From: Paracoccaceae bacterium
GTDB lineage: Bacteria > Pseudomonadota > Alphaproteobacteria > Rhodobacterales > Rhodobacteraceae
DNA length: 64,000 nt
Assembly (NCBI GenBank): GCA_028284705.1
Contig: JANQRE010000004.1
Span: forward strand, 1-64,000
Reading direction: 5' to 3'
Part shown: positions 7,728 to 16,415 of the stretch, in pieces
Position numbering within the stretch: the first letter of the stretch is position 1
How the letters are laid out: the number at the start of each line of letters is the position of its first letter
Translations under genes and position numbers: made by a program
The notes under the pieces: generated by a model
Told to the model about the DNA's origin: nothing
Database searches by the model: none
What the model saw: only the letters and a program-made list of their open reading frames with translations

Positions 7728-8830
7728 GGGTAGACCGCCACGGGGTCACCGAGCGCCTCTTCATCTGGATGCACACCGAGCCCTGGGTCTTCGGGCAGAT
7801 GCAGATGTCCGTCCCGATTTCGAGGCCCACGCCCGCCTGCGACATCGACGGTGATCATATCCTGACAGGCCCAGACGGCGTGGCAATTCGCATCCGGGAT
7901 CGTGGCTGCCAGATGTAGAGCTTCGGTGTCTGCCAGAACCGAGCCACCGGTGGCCATGACGAACATGTCGATGCCATGGGCGAGTGCGATGTCCCGCATA
8001 CGCGCGGCCTTGGTGAGCCCGCCGACGCGATTGAGTTTGATGCCAAAAACCTCGGCGATGCCGTCACGGGCGATGCGGATGGCGTCCTGCAGGGTGACGA
8101 GGCTTTCATCGACGCTCACCGGCGCAGCATGGCGTGGCGCGATGGCGGCGATATCGTCGAGTGTTTCGCAAGGCTGCTCGAACAAAACGTGCAGGTTTTC
8201 GGTGGCCTGCATTACGCGCAAGGCCTGTTGGCGAGTCCAGCCGCGATTGACGTCATAGAGCACGATCTCGCCGGGTTTTCGAATGGATTCAACGTCCCTG
8301 ATGCGGGCGATGTCACGTTCCACATCGCCACCGATCTTCACCGAATGTGCGATGTAGCCCCGGTCGCGGTAGCGTTTGATGACCTCGCGGGTCTCCTCGA
8401 TTGTTTTCGCGCCGACCGAGGAGGCGATGGGGCGCGGCGTGCGCGACCCACCCCCCATCAAATCGGCGATGGGCAGACCGGCGGCCTGACCGGCGATGTC
8501 CCAGCAGGCCATGTCGATGGGCGCCTTGGCATAGAGATGGCCGGGCAGGCACATGTCCATGGCGCGTTCGATGTCGAGGGCTCGGCGCGGATCGAGGCCG
8601 AGAATGAAAGGCGCCATGGTCTCGATCCCGGCGCGGATGCCGGGGCCATGGGCGGGCACATAGGTGTGCCCCCAGGGCGTGCCTTCGCCCCAGCCCGTCA
8701 GGCCCGAATCGGTTTCGAGTTTCACGAAAGTCGCGTCGAGCACCTCAAATTTCAGACGACCGCCGGAGAGCCAGTAAGGATGCTCCAGAGGCAGGTCGAC
8801 ATGAAAGACGGAGATGCGCGTGATCTTCAT
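7724..8830 (-). CDS. Enolase-superfamily enzyme (mandelate racemase/muconate lactonizing type), second copy
   Basis: 368 aa, distinct from the neighbouring copy. The capping domain has 'TDSGLTGWGEGTPWGHTYVPAHGPG'. The barrel shows Lys in 'HSVKIGGD', metal ligands in 'YDVNRGW', 'FEQPCET' and 'SVDESL', and the second acid/base Lys in 'GIKLNRVGGLTKA'. It resembles cis-3-hydroxy-L-proline dehydratase and related sugar-acid dehydratases. Two non-identical family members side by side suggest either an epimerase plus dehydratase pair or activity on two stereoisomers. Start and stop overlap neighbours by four bases (ATGA), so it is part of a coupled operon. Confidence 0.85.
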   Translation of the reverse strand: MKITRISVFHVDLPLEHPYWLSGGRLKFEVLDATFVKLETDSGLTGWGEGTPWGHTYVPAHGPGIRAGIETMAPFILGLDPRRALDIERAMDMCLPGHLYAKAPIDMACWDIAGQAAGLPIADLMGGGSRTPRPIASSVGAKTIEETREVIKRYRDRGYIAHSVKIGGDVERDIARIRDVESIRKPGEIVLYDVNRGWTRQQALRVMQATENLHVLFEQPCETLDDIAAIAPRHAAPVSVDESLVTLQDAIRIARDGIAEVFGIKLNRVGGLTKAARMRDIALAHGIDMFVMATGGSVLADTEALHLAATIPDANCHAVWACQDMITVDVAGGRGPRNRDGHLHLPEDPGLGVHPDEEALGDPVAVYP

Positions 8831-9924
8831 GGGATGACGACGAAATTGCCGGTATGGGTCTTTTTGATGAAGGCTTTCTGGCCCTCATGGAACTCGTCAA
8901 GCGGGACAGTTTGGGCGACGATAGGCGTGACCTCGCCGCGTTCGATGTAACCCACTAAGTCGTTGAAAATACGCGGTGGAATAACCGTGGAGCCGGTGAA
9001 GGTCAGGTCCATGAGGTAAAGCGTGCGCACGTCCAGCTCGACAATGGGTCCGGCGATGGCACCGGAGGTGGTATAGCGGCCGCCGCGGTCGAGGGCGTCG
9101 ATGAGCGTCGGGAAATAATCGCCCGCGACGATGTCGGCGACGACATTGACGCTGTCATGGCCCGTTGCATCTTTGAGCGCAGCTTTGAGGTCCTTCGGGC
9201 CACGCGGCAGGATGTGTGTCGGGTTGAGTTTTGCGACCTCGGGATGCTTGGTCTCCGAGGCCATGGCGATGGTGATCGCCCCGCGTCGATTGGCCAGTTG
9301 AATGAGCGCGCCGCCGACACCGCCGGAGGCGCCGGTGATTAGAACGCGATCACCTTCAACGACCTTGGCCCGATCGAGCATCCCCTCGGCGGTAGAATAG
9401 GAGCAGGAGAAGGTCGCGAGTTCAGCGTCGCTGAGCGTGCTTTCGATCGGGTAGACGTTGCGCTCGTCAATCTTGGTGTATTCGGCATAACCGCCATCGG
9501 CCTCGGATCCGAAATAGCCGGTCTTGTGCATGTTGAGCGGATCGTCCCAATCGCGCAGCCAGTTGTCGGTGATAACACGCTTTCCAATCAGGGACTTATC
9601 GGCTTGCGCGCCGGTGGCGACGACATAACCGCAAACGTCCGCGCCCTGGATGCGGGGGAACTGCACGCCGGCACCGCCCCAGGTGTTGTCGGCGGTGGCG
9701 TCGAGCTCATAAGCGCCGCCGGTGGTGGCCTCAGTGACAGATTTCGAATACCAGCCGGCGCGGGTGTTCACGTCGGTATTGTTCATGCCGCAAGCGGCGA
9801 CTTTGATGAGGACTTCACGGCCTTCGGGCATCGGGACGGGCCAGTCCGTGCGGTATTCCAAAGCGTCCAAATCGCCGTGGCGCATTAGGACAACTGCCCG
9901 CATTTCTTTGGGGATTTCCGTCAT
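8827..9924 (-). CDS. MDR-family (quinone oxidoreductase/alcohol dehydrogenase-like) reductase
   Basis: 365 aa medium-chain dehydrogenase/reductase. An N-terminal GroES-like domain ('VLIKVAACGMNNTDVNTRAGWYSK', 'IQGADVCGYVVATG', 'GKRVI') precedes a Rossmann domain with 'VLITGASGGVGGALIQLA', typical of NADPH-using zinc-independent members. The structural-zinc Cys cluster of classical ADHs is not evident. It probably oxidises or reduces an intermediate of the operon's pathway. The start overlaps the upstream demethylase stop and the stop overlaps the enolase-family start, four bases each. Confidence 0.8.
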   Translation of the reverse strand: MTEIPKEMRAVVLMRHGDLDALEYRTDWPVPMPEGREVLIKVAACGMNNTDVNTRAGWYSKSVTEATTGGAYELDATADNTWGGAGVQFPRIQGADVCGYVVATGAQADKSLIGKRVITDNWLRDWDDPLNMHKTGYFGSEADGGYAEYTKIDERNVYPIESTLSDAELATFSCSYSTAEGMLDRAKVVEGDRVLITGASGGVGGALIQLANRRGAITIAMASETKHPEVAKLNPTHILPRGPKDLKAALKDATGHDSVNVVADIVAGDYFPTLIDALDRGGRYTTSGAIAGPIVELDVRTLYLMDLTFTGSTVIPPRIFNDLVGYIERGEVTPIVAQTVPLDEFHEGQKAFIKKTHTGNFVVIP

Positions 9925-12392
9925 TGAGCAGCGACCTCCATCGCGTCGGTGCGGGGCTTTTCGCTTTGTGGATCGTAAGCTGGTTCGCCGAGCACTTTAG
10001 CGGCGCGAGGTTGGCCTGCAATGATGACCTCCAACGCCGTTCCCGGGGCGGCGGCGCGGGGTTTGACATAGGCGAATGCGAGGATTTTGCCGACCGTGTG
10101 GCCATAGGCGACGGAGGAGGTGGAGCCGACGACTTTCCCTTCGAAAACAACGGCTTCGCCACCGTGGCCGTCTTCGATGCCATCGGGTTCGATCTCGAGA
10201 TAGGCGCAGATCCATGGCAGGTCGTCGTTGAAGGTCTTGTCATGGCCAAGGAATTCCTTATCGCGACGGGCGAAGCGCAAGACATCGGCCTCGGCAAGAG
10301 TGACCTCGTTGGTCAACTCGCCCGCGCCTTTGAAGGCTTTCTCCATTCGAAGGCTGTTCATTGAGAAGGAGCCGTAGTCTTTGATTCCAAATGGTTTTCC
10401 AGCCTCAAAGAGGGCGTTGTAGACGTCGAGACAAGCCTCGCGGGGCATGTGTAGCTCCCATCCCAACTCGCCTGCGTATGACATCCGGAAGGCCCAAACC
10501 TTGTGTCCAGCGATCTCGATTTCCTGTGCCGTGAGCCACCGAAACGCTGCGTTTGAAAGGTCAGCGGAGGTGCATTTCGCCAGCACATCGCGGGCGCGTG
10601 GACCGTTTAGCGAGAGTGCAGAATGGCTGTCTGAAAACCGGCTGAAAACCGGCTGAATTTCGTCGGAACAATTGGCGCGCAGATGATCCATCAGGCGTTG
10701 CTCGAAGAAGGCGGCGCAGACGAGGTAGTAGCGTTGCTCGGCCAGTTTCACGATGGTCAGTTCCATCTCGATCCGGCCGCGTTCGTTGAGCATGTGGGTG
10801 AGCGCGATGCCACCGACCTTCTGCGGTAACCGGTTGGCACAGAGGCGGTTGAGCAGCGCTTCGGAATCGGGGCCGGAGACCTCCACCTTGGTGAAGGCGG
10901 AGATGTCCATGATGCCGACGGCCTCCCGCACGGCCTTGCACTCGGCGGCGACCATGTCATGCACCGGCGTGCGCTTGAATCCGTAGTGGTCGCGCTGCTC
11001 GATCCCGTCGGCGAAGAAGCGCGGGCGTTCGTGGCCGAAGACTTCCTCGTAGACCGCACCTTTGGCTCTGAGCGTCTCATAGAGCGGCGAGGGTTTCACG
11101 GGCCGCCCGGCGAGGCGGTTGAAATGCGGGAAGGGGATTTCGTGGCGCAGGCAATAATCCTCATGCGCTTTGGTGACCTGCCACTCCTTCGTGGCGTAGG
11201 GGCCGAAGCGGCGCGGGTCGTAGTCGCGCATGGAGATGTCGGCGGAACCATGCACCAACCAGCGGGCAAGTTCACGGGTGAGACCCGGACCCCAACCGAT
11301 GCCGATTTGCGTGCCGCAGCAGCACCAATAGTTCTGCACGCCAGGCGCGGGGCCAATGAGCGGGTTGCCATCGGGCGGGTGCGAGATCGCGCCGTGGACT
11401 TCGCGCTGGATGCCAAGCTCGGCGAAGATGGGCATGCGGTTCAGGGATTCCTCGAGCCAGGGCATGATCCGGTCGTAGTCGGCGTCGAAGAGCCAGTTTT
11501 CATAGTCCCATGGGCAGTGGTCGTGCCAGACGGAGTTGGGGTTTTCCTTTTCGTAGATGCCGATCAATCCACGTTTCTGCTCCATGCGGATATAGCCGGA
11601 AACCTTTTTGTCATCGCGGATGACGGGGAGTTCTTTGTCGAGGGCCTCAAACTCCGGCACAGGTTCGGTGACGAAGTAATGATGCGTCATCGAGGTCATG
11701 GGCAGCTGCAGGCCCGACCATTCGCCCATCTGGCGGGCATAGGTACCGCCCGCATTGACGACATGTTCGCAGATGATCGTGCCTTTCTCCGTCTCGACCC
11801 GCCACTCGCCAGTCTCGAGCTGCGTGATGTTTGTTGCGCGGCAGTGGCGGTGGATTTGTACGCCCTTTGCTCGGGCGCCCGCCGCCATGGCCATGGTGAC
11901 ATTGGTGGGGTCGACATGGCCATCATCGGGCGTGTGCAAAGCGCCGATCACGCCATCGAGGTTGTAGAACGGGTGCAGCTTGGCGACCGCTTCCGGGCCA
12001 ACGAGCTCGATGTTGAAACCGAGAGACTGAGCGACGGACAGCGTGTGTTTCAGCCAATCGAGCTCGTCTTCATCATAGGCCAGCCGGAAAGAGCCGCATC
12101 CGTGCCATGTCACGGGCTGGCCGGTCTCGGTTTCAAGGCCACCGGAATAGAGGTCGATATTGTAATCGACGCACTTGCCAAGGCTGAAGCTGGACGTGGA
12201 ATGCGTGATCTGCCCCGCCGCGTGCCAGGTGGAACCGGAGGTCAGCTCGGCCTTCTCAAGAAGGATCGTTTCAGGTCCCCAACCTTCATGCCCCAGATGA
12301 TAAGCGAGGCCGACGCCCATGACGCCGCCGCCGACAATCACCACGCGGGCTTGGGAAGGGAGAGATTTGTCTGACATGCGCCCCGACTCCAT
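9921..12392 (-). CDS. FAD-dependent N-demethylase of the dimethylglycine/sarcosine dehydrogenase family
   Basis: 823 aa with two halves. Residues 1 to about 420 are a DAO-type FAD domain: 'VVIVGGGVMGVGLAYHLG' is the dinucleotide fold, and 'GSTWHAAGQ' holds the His that binds FAD covalently in dimethylglycine dehydrogenase. The C-terminal half is a GcvT-like folate domain ('FGHERPRFFADG', 'YGFKRTPVHDMVAAECKAVREAVGIMD', 'SYAGELGWELHMP'). Such enzymes oxidise an N-methyl group and pass the carbon to tetrahydrofolate as 5,10-methylene-THF. It is the first gene of the left operon, divergent from rpiR. ATG at 12377 is an alternative start. The exact amine is unknown: dimethylglycine, sarcosine or another N-methyl amino acid all fit. 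Confidence 0.88.
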   Translation of the reverse strand: MESGRMSDKSLPSQARVVIVGGGVMGVGLAYHLGHEGWGPETILLEKAELTSGSTWHAAGQITHSTSSFSLGKCVDYNIDLYSGGLETETGQPVTWHGCGSFRLAYDEDELDWLKHTLSVAQSLGFNIELVGPEAVAKLHPFYNLDGVIGALHTPDDGHVDPTNVTMAMAAGARAKGVQIHRHCRATNITQLETGEWRVETEKGTIICEHVVNAGGTYARQMGEWSGLQLPMTSMTHHYFVTEPVPEFEALDKELPVIRDDKKVSGYIRMEQKRGLIGIYEKENPNSVWHDHCPWDYENWLFDADYDRIMPWLEESLNRMPIFAELGIQREVHGAISHPPDGNPLIGPAPGVQNYWCCCGTQIGIGWGPGLTRELARWLVHGSADISMRDYDPRRFGPYATKEWQVTKAHEDYCLRHEIPFPHFNRLAGRPVKPSPLYETLRAKGAVYEEVFGHERPRFFADGIEQRDHYGFKRTPVHDMVAAECKAVREAVGIMDISAFTKVEVSGPDSEALLNRLCANRLPQKVGGIALTHMLNERGRIEMELTIVKLAEQRYYLVCAAFFEQRLMDHLRANCSDEIQPVFSRFSDSHSALSLNGPRARDVLAKCTSADLSNAAFRWLTAQEIEIAGHKVWAFRMSYAGELGWELHMPREACLDVYNALFEAGKPFGIKDYGSFSMNSLRMEKAFKGAGELTNEVTLAEADVLRFARRDKEFLGHDKTFNDDLPWICAYLEIEPDGIEDGHGGEAVVFEGKVVGSTSSVAYGHTVGKILAFAYVKPRAAAPGTALEVIIAGQPRAAKVLGEPAYDPQSEKPRTDAMEVAAQ

Positions 12393-12411
12393 TTTTCCTC
12401 TCGACAGGCTA

Positions 12412-12459
12412 ATGGAACATTTATACCATCGTCAATCATGAATGGGACAAATGTATCAT
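12412..12459. promoter_or_regulatory. Duplicated palindromic operator, probable RpiR-family binding sites
   Basis: Two 18-base elements, ATGGAACATTTATACCAT (12412-12429) and ATGGGACAAATGTATCAT (12442-12459), are spaced exactly 30 bases apart. Both fit the palindrome ATG-nn-ACA-nn-TGT-nn-CAT (the first with one mismatch). The first lies between the divergent genes; the second overlaps codons 2-8 of the regulator gene. The spacing and position suggest cooperative binding by the adjacent RpiR protein to control both operons. Binding is inferred, not shown. Confidence 0.55.
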
Positions 12460-13325
12460 CAAAAGTGTTAGAGAGGATCAGCGCCGAATGGGACGCGCTG
12501 ACGCCCGAGGCACAAAAGGCCGCGCGCTATGTGTTGGAGAACCCGGCGGATGTCGGTGTGTCCACCGTACGAGAGATTGCCGAGGCCGCGCAGGTGAAGC
12601 CGAACACTTTCGTGCGAATGGCCCGCCAAGTGGGGTTCGAAGGCTATGAGGATTTCCGCGCACCGTTTCGCGAGGCGATCCGGGCGGGGGCGGCGAGCTT
12701 CCCCGACAGGGCACGCTGGCTGCAATCCATCGCGCGCGAAGGCGAAATGGGCGGGCTTTATGGCGACATGGTCTCCTCGGTGATCCGCAATGTGGAGGAG
12801 ACATTCGCGGGTATCGGCGAAGCGGCGCTGGTGGCGGCGGCGAAAGACATCTGGGCCTCGCGCCAGGTCTTCACGCTGGGGGTCGGGGTTAACAACGCCA
12901 ACGCACAGAACTTCACCTATCTGGCTGCGACCGGCATGACCCGGTTTCACGCCATTCCGCGACCGGGGCATACGGCGGCGGACGAATTGGCCTTCGCGGA
13001 TCATCAGGATGTGCTGATTGCGATCACCTGCGCGCCGTATCGGGCGGAGGTGGTCGATGCGGTCGAAGTGGCGCGGGAGCAGGGCATGAAGATCGTCGGC
13101 ATCTCCGACAGCCCGGCGAGCCCGATCATCCGGGCGGCCGACCATGGGTTCGTGATCTCGGCAGATACGCCGCAGTTCTTTCCATCCTCGGTCTCGACCA
13201 TCGCACTCTTGGAAGTTCTCTTGAGCTTTGTGATCGCGGTGGCAGACCCGGAGATCGTGCGCCGGGTGGAACGGTTTCATGAGCGGCGGCACAAGCTGGG
13301 CATTTACACGGGAGAGGGCGCATGA
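12438..13325 (+). CDS. RpiR/MurR-family transcriptional regulator
   Basis: 295 aa. The N-terminal helix-turn-helix (residues about 10-85) has the RpiR pattern 'LTPEAQKAARYVLENPADVGVSTVREIAEAAQVKPNTFVRMARQVGFEGYEDFR'-like arrangement (seen at 12489-12665). The C-terminal half (about 125-260) is a SIS domain that usually binds a phosphosugar or another small ligand ('VFTLGVGVNNANAQNF', 'ITCAPYRAEVVDAVEVAREQGMKIVGISDSPASPI'). RpiR regulators in Rhodobacterales often control amine and sugar catabolism. It lies between the two catabolic arms and overlaps the Rieske gene by four bases, so it is cotranscribed with it. No clear ribosome-binding site precedes the ATG; GTG at 12465 is a possible alternative. 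Confidence 0.88.
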   Translation: MNGTNVSSKVLERISAEWDALTPEAQKAARYVLENPADVGVSTVREIAEAAQVKPNTFVRMARQVGFEGYEDFRAPFREAIRAGAASFPDRARWLQSIAREGEMGGLYGDMVSSVIRNVEETFAGIGEAALVAAAKDIWASRQVFTLGVGVNNANAQNFTYLAATGMTRFHAIPRPGHTAADELAFADHQDVLIAITCAPYRAEVVDAVEVAREQGMKIVGISDSPASPIIRAADHGFVISADTPQFFPSSVSTIALLEVLLSFVIAVADPEIVRRVERFHERRHKLGIYTGEGA

Positions 13326-14407
13326 GTGTCGAGCCGGTCCGGTCGCTGGAGGCGCGGTATTACACTGATCCGCAGGTGTTCGAGGTCGAAAAAGCCGGGC
13401 TCCTGGCGCGCACCTGGCAATTTGCCTGCCACGCGTCCGAAGTGGAGAACGCGGGCGATTATTTTGCCTTTGAGCTGGCGGGCGAGAGCCTGTTCGCGGT
13501 GCGAGGACGGGACGACACGGTGCGTGTGTTTTACAATGTGTGCCAGCACCGGGCGCATGAATTGGTGCAAGGGAAGGGATCGACGCGGGTGGTCGTCTGT
13601 CCCTACCACGCCTGGACCTATGAGCTGACCGGGCAGTTGCGCGCCGGGCCGAACATCAAGTCGGTACCGGGGTTCGACCGCGAGAAGATTTGTCTGACGG
13701 AAGTGCGGACGGAAGAGTTTCTGGGCTTCGTCTTTGTGAATCTTGATCCGGATGCCGCGCCGATGGAGGACTGGTTCCCCGGCGCGCGGGCGGAACTGGA
13801 AGAATGGGTGCCTCAGTTTCGCGATTTGAAGCCGCTGGAATGGGTGGAAATCCCGGAGAACTGCAATTGGAAGGTCTCGGTCGAGAACTATTCGGAATGC
13901 TACCACTGCGCGCTCAACCACCCGACCTTTGCAACCGGCGTAGTGAAGCCAGAGACCTATGACATTCAGCCGCAAGGGTATTGTCTGCGCCACACGACGG
14001 AGTGCCAGAACCTTGAGGACATGACCTATGACATCAATTCGGGGTTTGCCCACAGCCAAGAATATTCAAGCTGGTTTTTGTGGCCGATGTTCTCGTTTCA
14101 GGTTTATCCCGGCAATGTCTTGAACACGTATCACTGGCGCGCGGTGGATGCCGATCACGTGGTTGTCTGGCGCGGGTGGTATTCGATTGGTGGTGCAGAG
14201 GACCCAGTGGCGCGGCAATTGGCAGTTCAGGATCGCGAGACGACGGTGGCGGAAGACATCACGTTGGTAGAGTCTGTGCAGCGTGGATTGAAATCGCGGG
14301 GATATGTGCCGGGGCCGCTGGTTGTTGATCCGACTTGCGGAGTGAACTCCGAACATTCCATCCTGCATCTGCAAAAGTGGATGCGGGAGGCAATCGATAC
14401 GGCATGA
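13322..14407 (+). CDS. Rieske non-haem iron oxygenase, CntA/YeaW-like (quaternary amine N-demethylase/monooxygenase family)
   Basis: 361 aa oxygenase alpha subunit. The Rieske cluster is bound by C74-x-H76 and C93-x2-H96. The catalytic iron site shows 'VENYSECYHCALNHP', whose Glu matches the bridging Glu of carnitine monooxygenase CntA (most ring-hydroxylating dioxygenases have Asp). The C-terminus 'LVESVQRGLKSRGY' followed by 'NSEHSILHLQ' is close to E. coli YeaW. The family oxidises trimethylamine-type and betaine substrates rather than aromatic rings. No ferredoxin reductase partner is in the window, so it must be supplied from elsewhere. It starts inside the rpiR stop and ends inside the SDR start. 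Confidence 0.88.
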   Translation: MSVEPVRSLEARYYTDPQVFEVEKAGLLARTWQFACHASEVENAGDYFAFELAGESLFAVRGRDDTVRVFYNVCQHRAHELVQGKGSTRVVVCPYHAWTYELTGQLRAGPNIKSVPGFDREKICLTEVRTEEFLGFVFVNLDPDAAPMEDWFPGARAELEEWVPQFRDLKPLEWVEIPENCNWKVSVENYSECYHCALNHPTFATGVVKPETYDIQPQGYCLRHTTECQNLEDMTYDINSGFAHSQEYSSWFLWPMFSFQVYPGNVLNTYHWRAVDADHVVVWRGWYSIGGAEDPVARQLAVQDRETTVAEDITLVESVQRGLKSRGYVPGPLVVDPTCGVNSEHSILHLQKWMREAIDTA

Positions 14408-15159
14408 GCAAGGTTTCCATCGTCACAGGGGCCGCGCGCGGGATCGGCTTGGCGACAACGAAGCAGTTGATCGCGGCGGGCGGAAAAGTGGCTATGGTGG
14501 ACCGCGATGGTGCTGCCCTGGAGGAGGCGAGCCGCGGGTTGAACGCCGTGTTGCCGTTGAAGCTCGATGTCTCGGTGCCAGAGCAAGTGGCCGAGATGGT
14601 CGCCGAGACAGTCGCCGCGTTCGGGCAGATCGACCATCTAGTGAACAATGCCGGCGTCGCGAAATTCGGACCCTTGGAGGGCTGCGATTTCGAGACCTGG
14701 CGGGAGGTCATGGCGACCAATCTCGACGGGATTTTCCTCTGTACTCAGGAAGCGCTGCCGGAGTTGAAGAAGACCAAGGGTGCGGTGGTGAATATCGCCT
14801 CGATTTCTGGCCTGCGGGCCTCCACCCTGCGGGTTGCCTATGGGACGTCCAAGGCCGGGGTGATCCAACTCACGAAGCAATACGCCGCTGAACTGGGCGA
14901 ATACGGCATCCGGGTGAACTGCATCTGCCCGGGCCCCGTGCGCACGAAGCTCGCGATGGCGGTGCATACACCTGACATCATCCAAAGTTATCACGATGCG
15001 ATCCCGTTGAACCGTTACGGCTCGGAAGATGAGATTGCCAATGCGATCCGCTTCCTGTGCTCGGACGAGGCGAGCTATATCACCGGTCAGGTGCTGGCCG
15101 TGGACGGTGGATTTGAAAGCACGGGTGTCGGACTGCCGTCGCTCCGAGGTGAGATATGA
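14404..15159 (+). CDS. Short-chain dehydrogenase/reductase (SDR)
   Basis: 251 aa from the ATG at 14404, which overlaps the Rieske stop (ATGA). Classical SDR: 'VTGAARGIGLA' cofactor loop, 'NNAG' motif, catalytic Ser in 'NIASISG', Tyr-x3-Lys in 'YGTSKAG', and the C-terminal 'ITGQVLAVDGG'. Asp in 'MVDRDG' after the second strand favours NAD(H). It likely oxidises an alcohol intermediate of the N-methyl compound pathway; the substrate cannot be deduced. Confidence 0.88.
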   Translation: MSKVSIVTGAARGIGLATTKQLIAAGGKVAMVDRDGAALEEASRGLNAVLPLKLDVSVPEQVAEMVAETVAAFGQIDHLVNNAGVAKFGPLEGCDFETWREVMATNLDGIFLCTQEALPELKKTKGAVVNIASISGLRASTLRVAYGTSKAGVIQLTKQYAAELGEYGIRVNCICPGPVRTKLAMAVHTPDIIQSYHDAIPLNRYGSEDEIANAIRFLCSDEASYITGQVLAVDGGFESTGVGLPSLRGEI

Positions 15160-15602
15160 TGTTCAAACCTCTGGCAATGTTAGTTTCAATGGCTGTCTGG
15201 GCATTTGGAGTGTCGGATTCAAACGCCTGTTTAAGGCTATCGGACACACCAGAAACACTGCTTGGCGAGATACCAGCCAAATACGCGGACAGCCCGGTGA
15301 AAGCGAAGGTCAGAGTTTTGAAGCGGGTCGAAAGGCCATATGATCACCCGCACCACTTTCACCCTAGGCACGGGTTAATCATCAAGGTGCGCCTCCTGCA
15401 ATTCCAGGTCGTTTTGGTCGAAGTCGTGGACGCGATCGCCGGGGCCATCGAAGGCGAAACTTATTATCTCAAAATTCAATCGGTGGGTGGTTGCGGTCCA
15501 AGCTTACACGTCAGCGACGGGTACTTTGTGGCAGGCGAAGTTCATGGGCGGACGCTTATTCCCGCTTGGCGCGTTGGTTATCGGCGTGGCACTGATGAGT
15601 GA
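15156..15602 (+). CDS. Hypothetical secreted protein in the Rieske operon
   Basis: 148 aa with a probable Sec signal peptide: short basic start, hydrophobic 'LAMLVSMAVWAFGV', cleavage near 'SNA|C'. I do not recognise the mature part, which has a His-rich patch ('YDHPHHFHPRH') and a pair of strands around 'YYLKIQSVGGCGPSLHVSDGYF'. A metal-binding periplasmic role is conceivable but unproven. It is locked into the operon by overlaps on both sides (ATGATG at the SDR stop, and eight bases with the GFA gene). Confidence 0.65.
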   Translation: MMFKPLAMLVSMAVWAFGVSDSNACLRLSDTPETLLGEIPAKYADSPVKAKVRVLKRVERPYDHPHHFHPRHGLIIKVRLLQFQVVLVEVVDAIAGAIEGETYYLKIQSVGGCGPSLHVSDGYFVAGEVHGRTLIPAWRVGYRRGTDE

Positions 15603-16008
15603 GGTTTCGGGTCGTTGCTCCTGCGGCGCGGTGCGTTGGTCGCATCCGGGACCGAAGACGCGCAATCTGATGTGCCATTGCGATGAGTGTCGGCGGGGGA
15701 TCGCCTCGGCGTTTTCTGCCGGGATGGGACTGTCCGTGAACGATCTCAGCATCGAAGGGAAGTGGCAGGACTATCGCTACACGCCCGAAAGCAGCCGGGG
15801 CTTTTGCCCCGAATGCGGCACGCGGCTGTGGTTCAAGTCCGACCTCTGGCCGGACGAAGTGTTCATGAATGTCGGCGCCTTGGGTGATCCGGGCATTTAC
15901 GTCCCGGATCGACACGTGGTGATGGGCGAGAAGATTCCATGGATCCACCCGGCCGATGGCTTTGAGGGGTTCGACGGGTTTTCCGTCGCGCCGGGGGAAC
16001 AGCCATGA
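15595..16008 (+). CDS. GFA/CENP-V family zinc protein, first copy
   Basis: 137 aa from the ATG at 15595. It has the family's zinc-binding cysteines in order: 'GRCSCGAVRW', 'MCHCDECRRG' and 'FCPECGTRLWF'. The family is named after Paracoccus Gfa, proposed to speed formation of S-hydroxymethylglutathione from formaldehyde and glutathione, although many members have unknown roles. In an operon with a Rieske-type N-demethylase, which releases formaldehyde when it removes a methyl group, a formaldehyde-handling role fits well. It is followed by a second family member with a four-base overlap. Confidence 0.8.
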   Translation: MSEVSGRCSCGAVRWSHPGPKTRNLMCHCDECRRGIASAFSAGMGLSVNDLSIEGKWQDYRYTPESSRGFCPECGTRLWFKSDLWPDEVFMNVGALGDPGIYVPDRHVVMGEKIPWIHPADGFEGFDGFSVAPGEQP

Positions 16009-16415
16009 TGCGTGGGCGCTGTCTCTGCGGTGCGGTGACGTGGGTGTCCGGTGGGCCTGTCCTCTGGGCCGGGCATTGCCATTGTGACTCCTGCCGTCGG
16101 GCAACGGGCGCGCCCTTTACCAGTTTTTTCGGAGTGCCGCGGGCGGGTGTGACTTGGACCGGTGAGATGTCCAAACGCCTGACCTCGAACGGCCGCGTGA
16201 GGCGTCTGTTCTGCAAGGCCTGCGGGACGCAAATGGCCTATCAATCTGACGGCTGGCCGGATGAAACGCATCTATACGCCGCGTCTTTAGAGGACCCGGC
16301 ACAGTTCAAACCGGAAGCGCATTATCACTATGCTGAGAAACTGCCTTGGGTGGAATTGCGCGACGAGCTGCCACGCTATCCGGGCTCTGCGGATGCGACG
16401 GAGCCGCTGCCATGA
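16005..16415 (+). CDS. GFA/CENP-V family zinc protein, second copy
   Basis: 136 aa, same fold as the preceding gene but not a recent duplicate. Zinc ligands are in 'GRCLCGAVTWV', 'GHCHCDSCRRATG' and 'FCKACGTQMAY'. The C-terminal 'HYHYAEKLPWVELRDELPRYPGS' is typical of the family in alphaproteobacteria. The tandem pair suggests a heteromer or two related substrates. Both ends overlap neighbours by four bases. Confidence 0.8.
   Translation: MMRGRCLCGAVTWVSGGPVLWAGHCHCDSCRRATGAPFTSFFGVPRAGVTWTGEMSKRLTSNGRVRRLFCKACGTQMAYQSDGWPDETHLYAASLEDPAQFKPEAHYHYAEKLPWVELRDELPRYPGSADATEPLP

Noticed and set aside
10959-12374. 471-aa plus-strand open frame
   Set aside because: Antisense to the DMGDH-family gene, which has full-length domain support.
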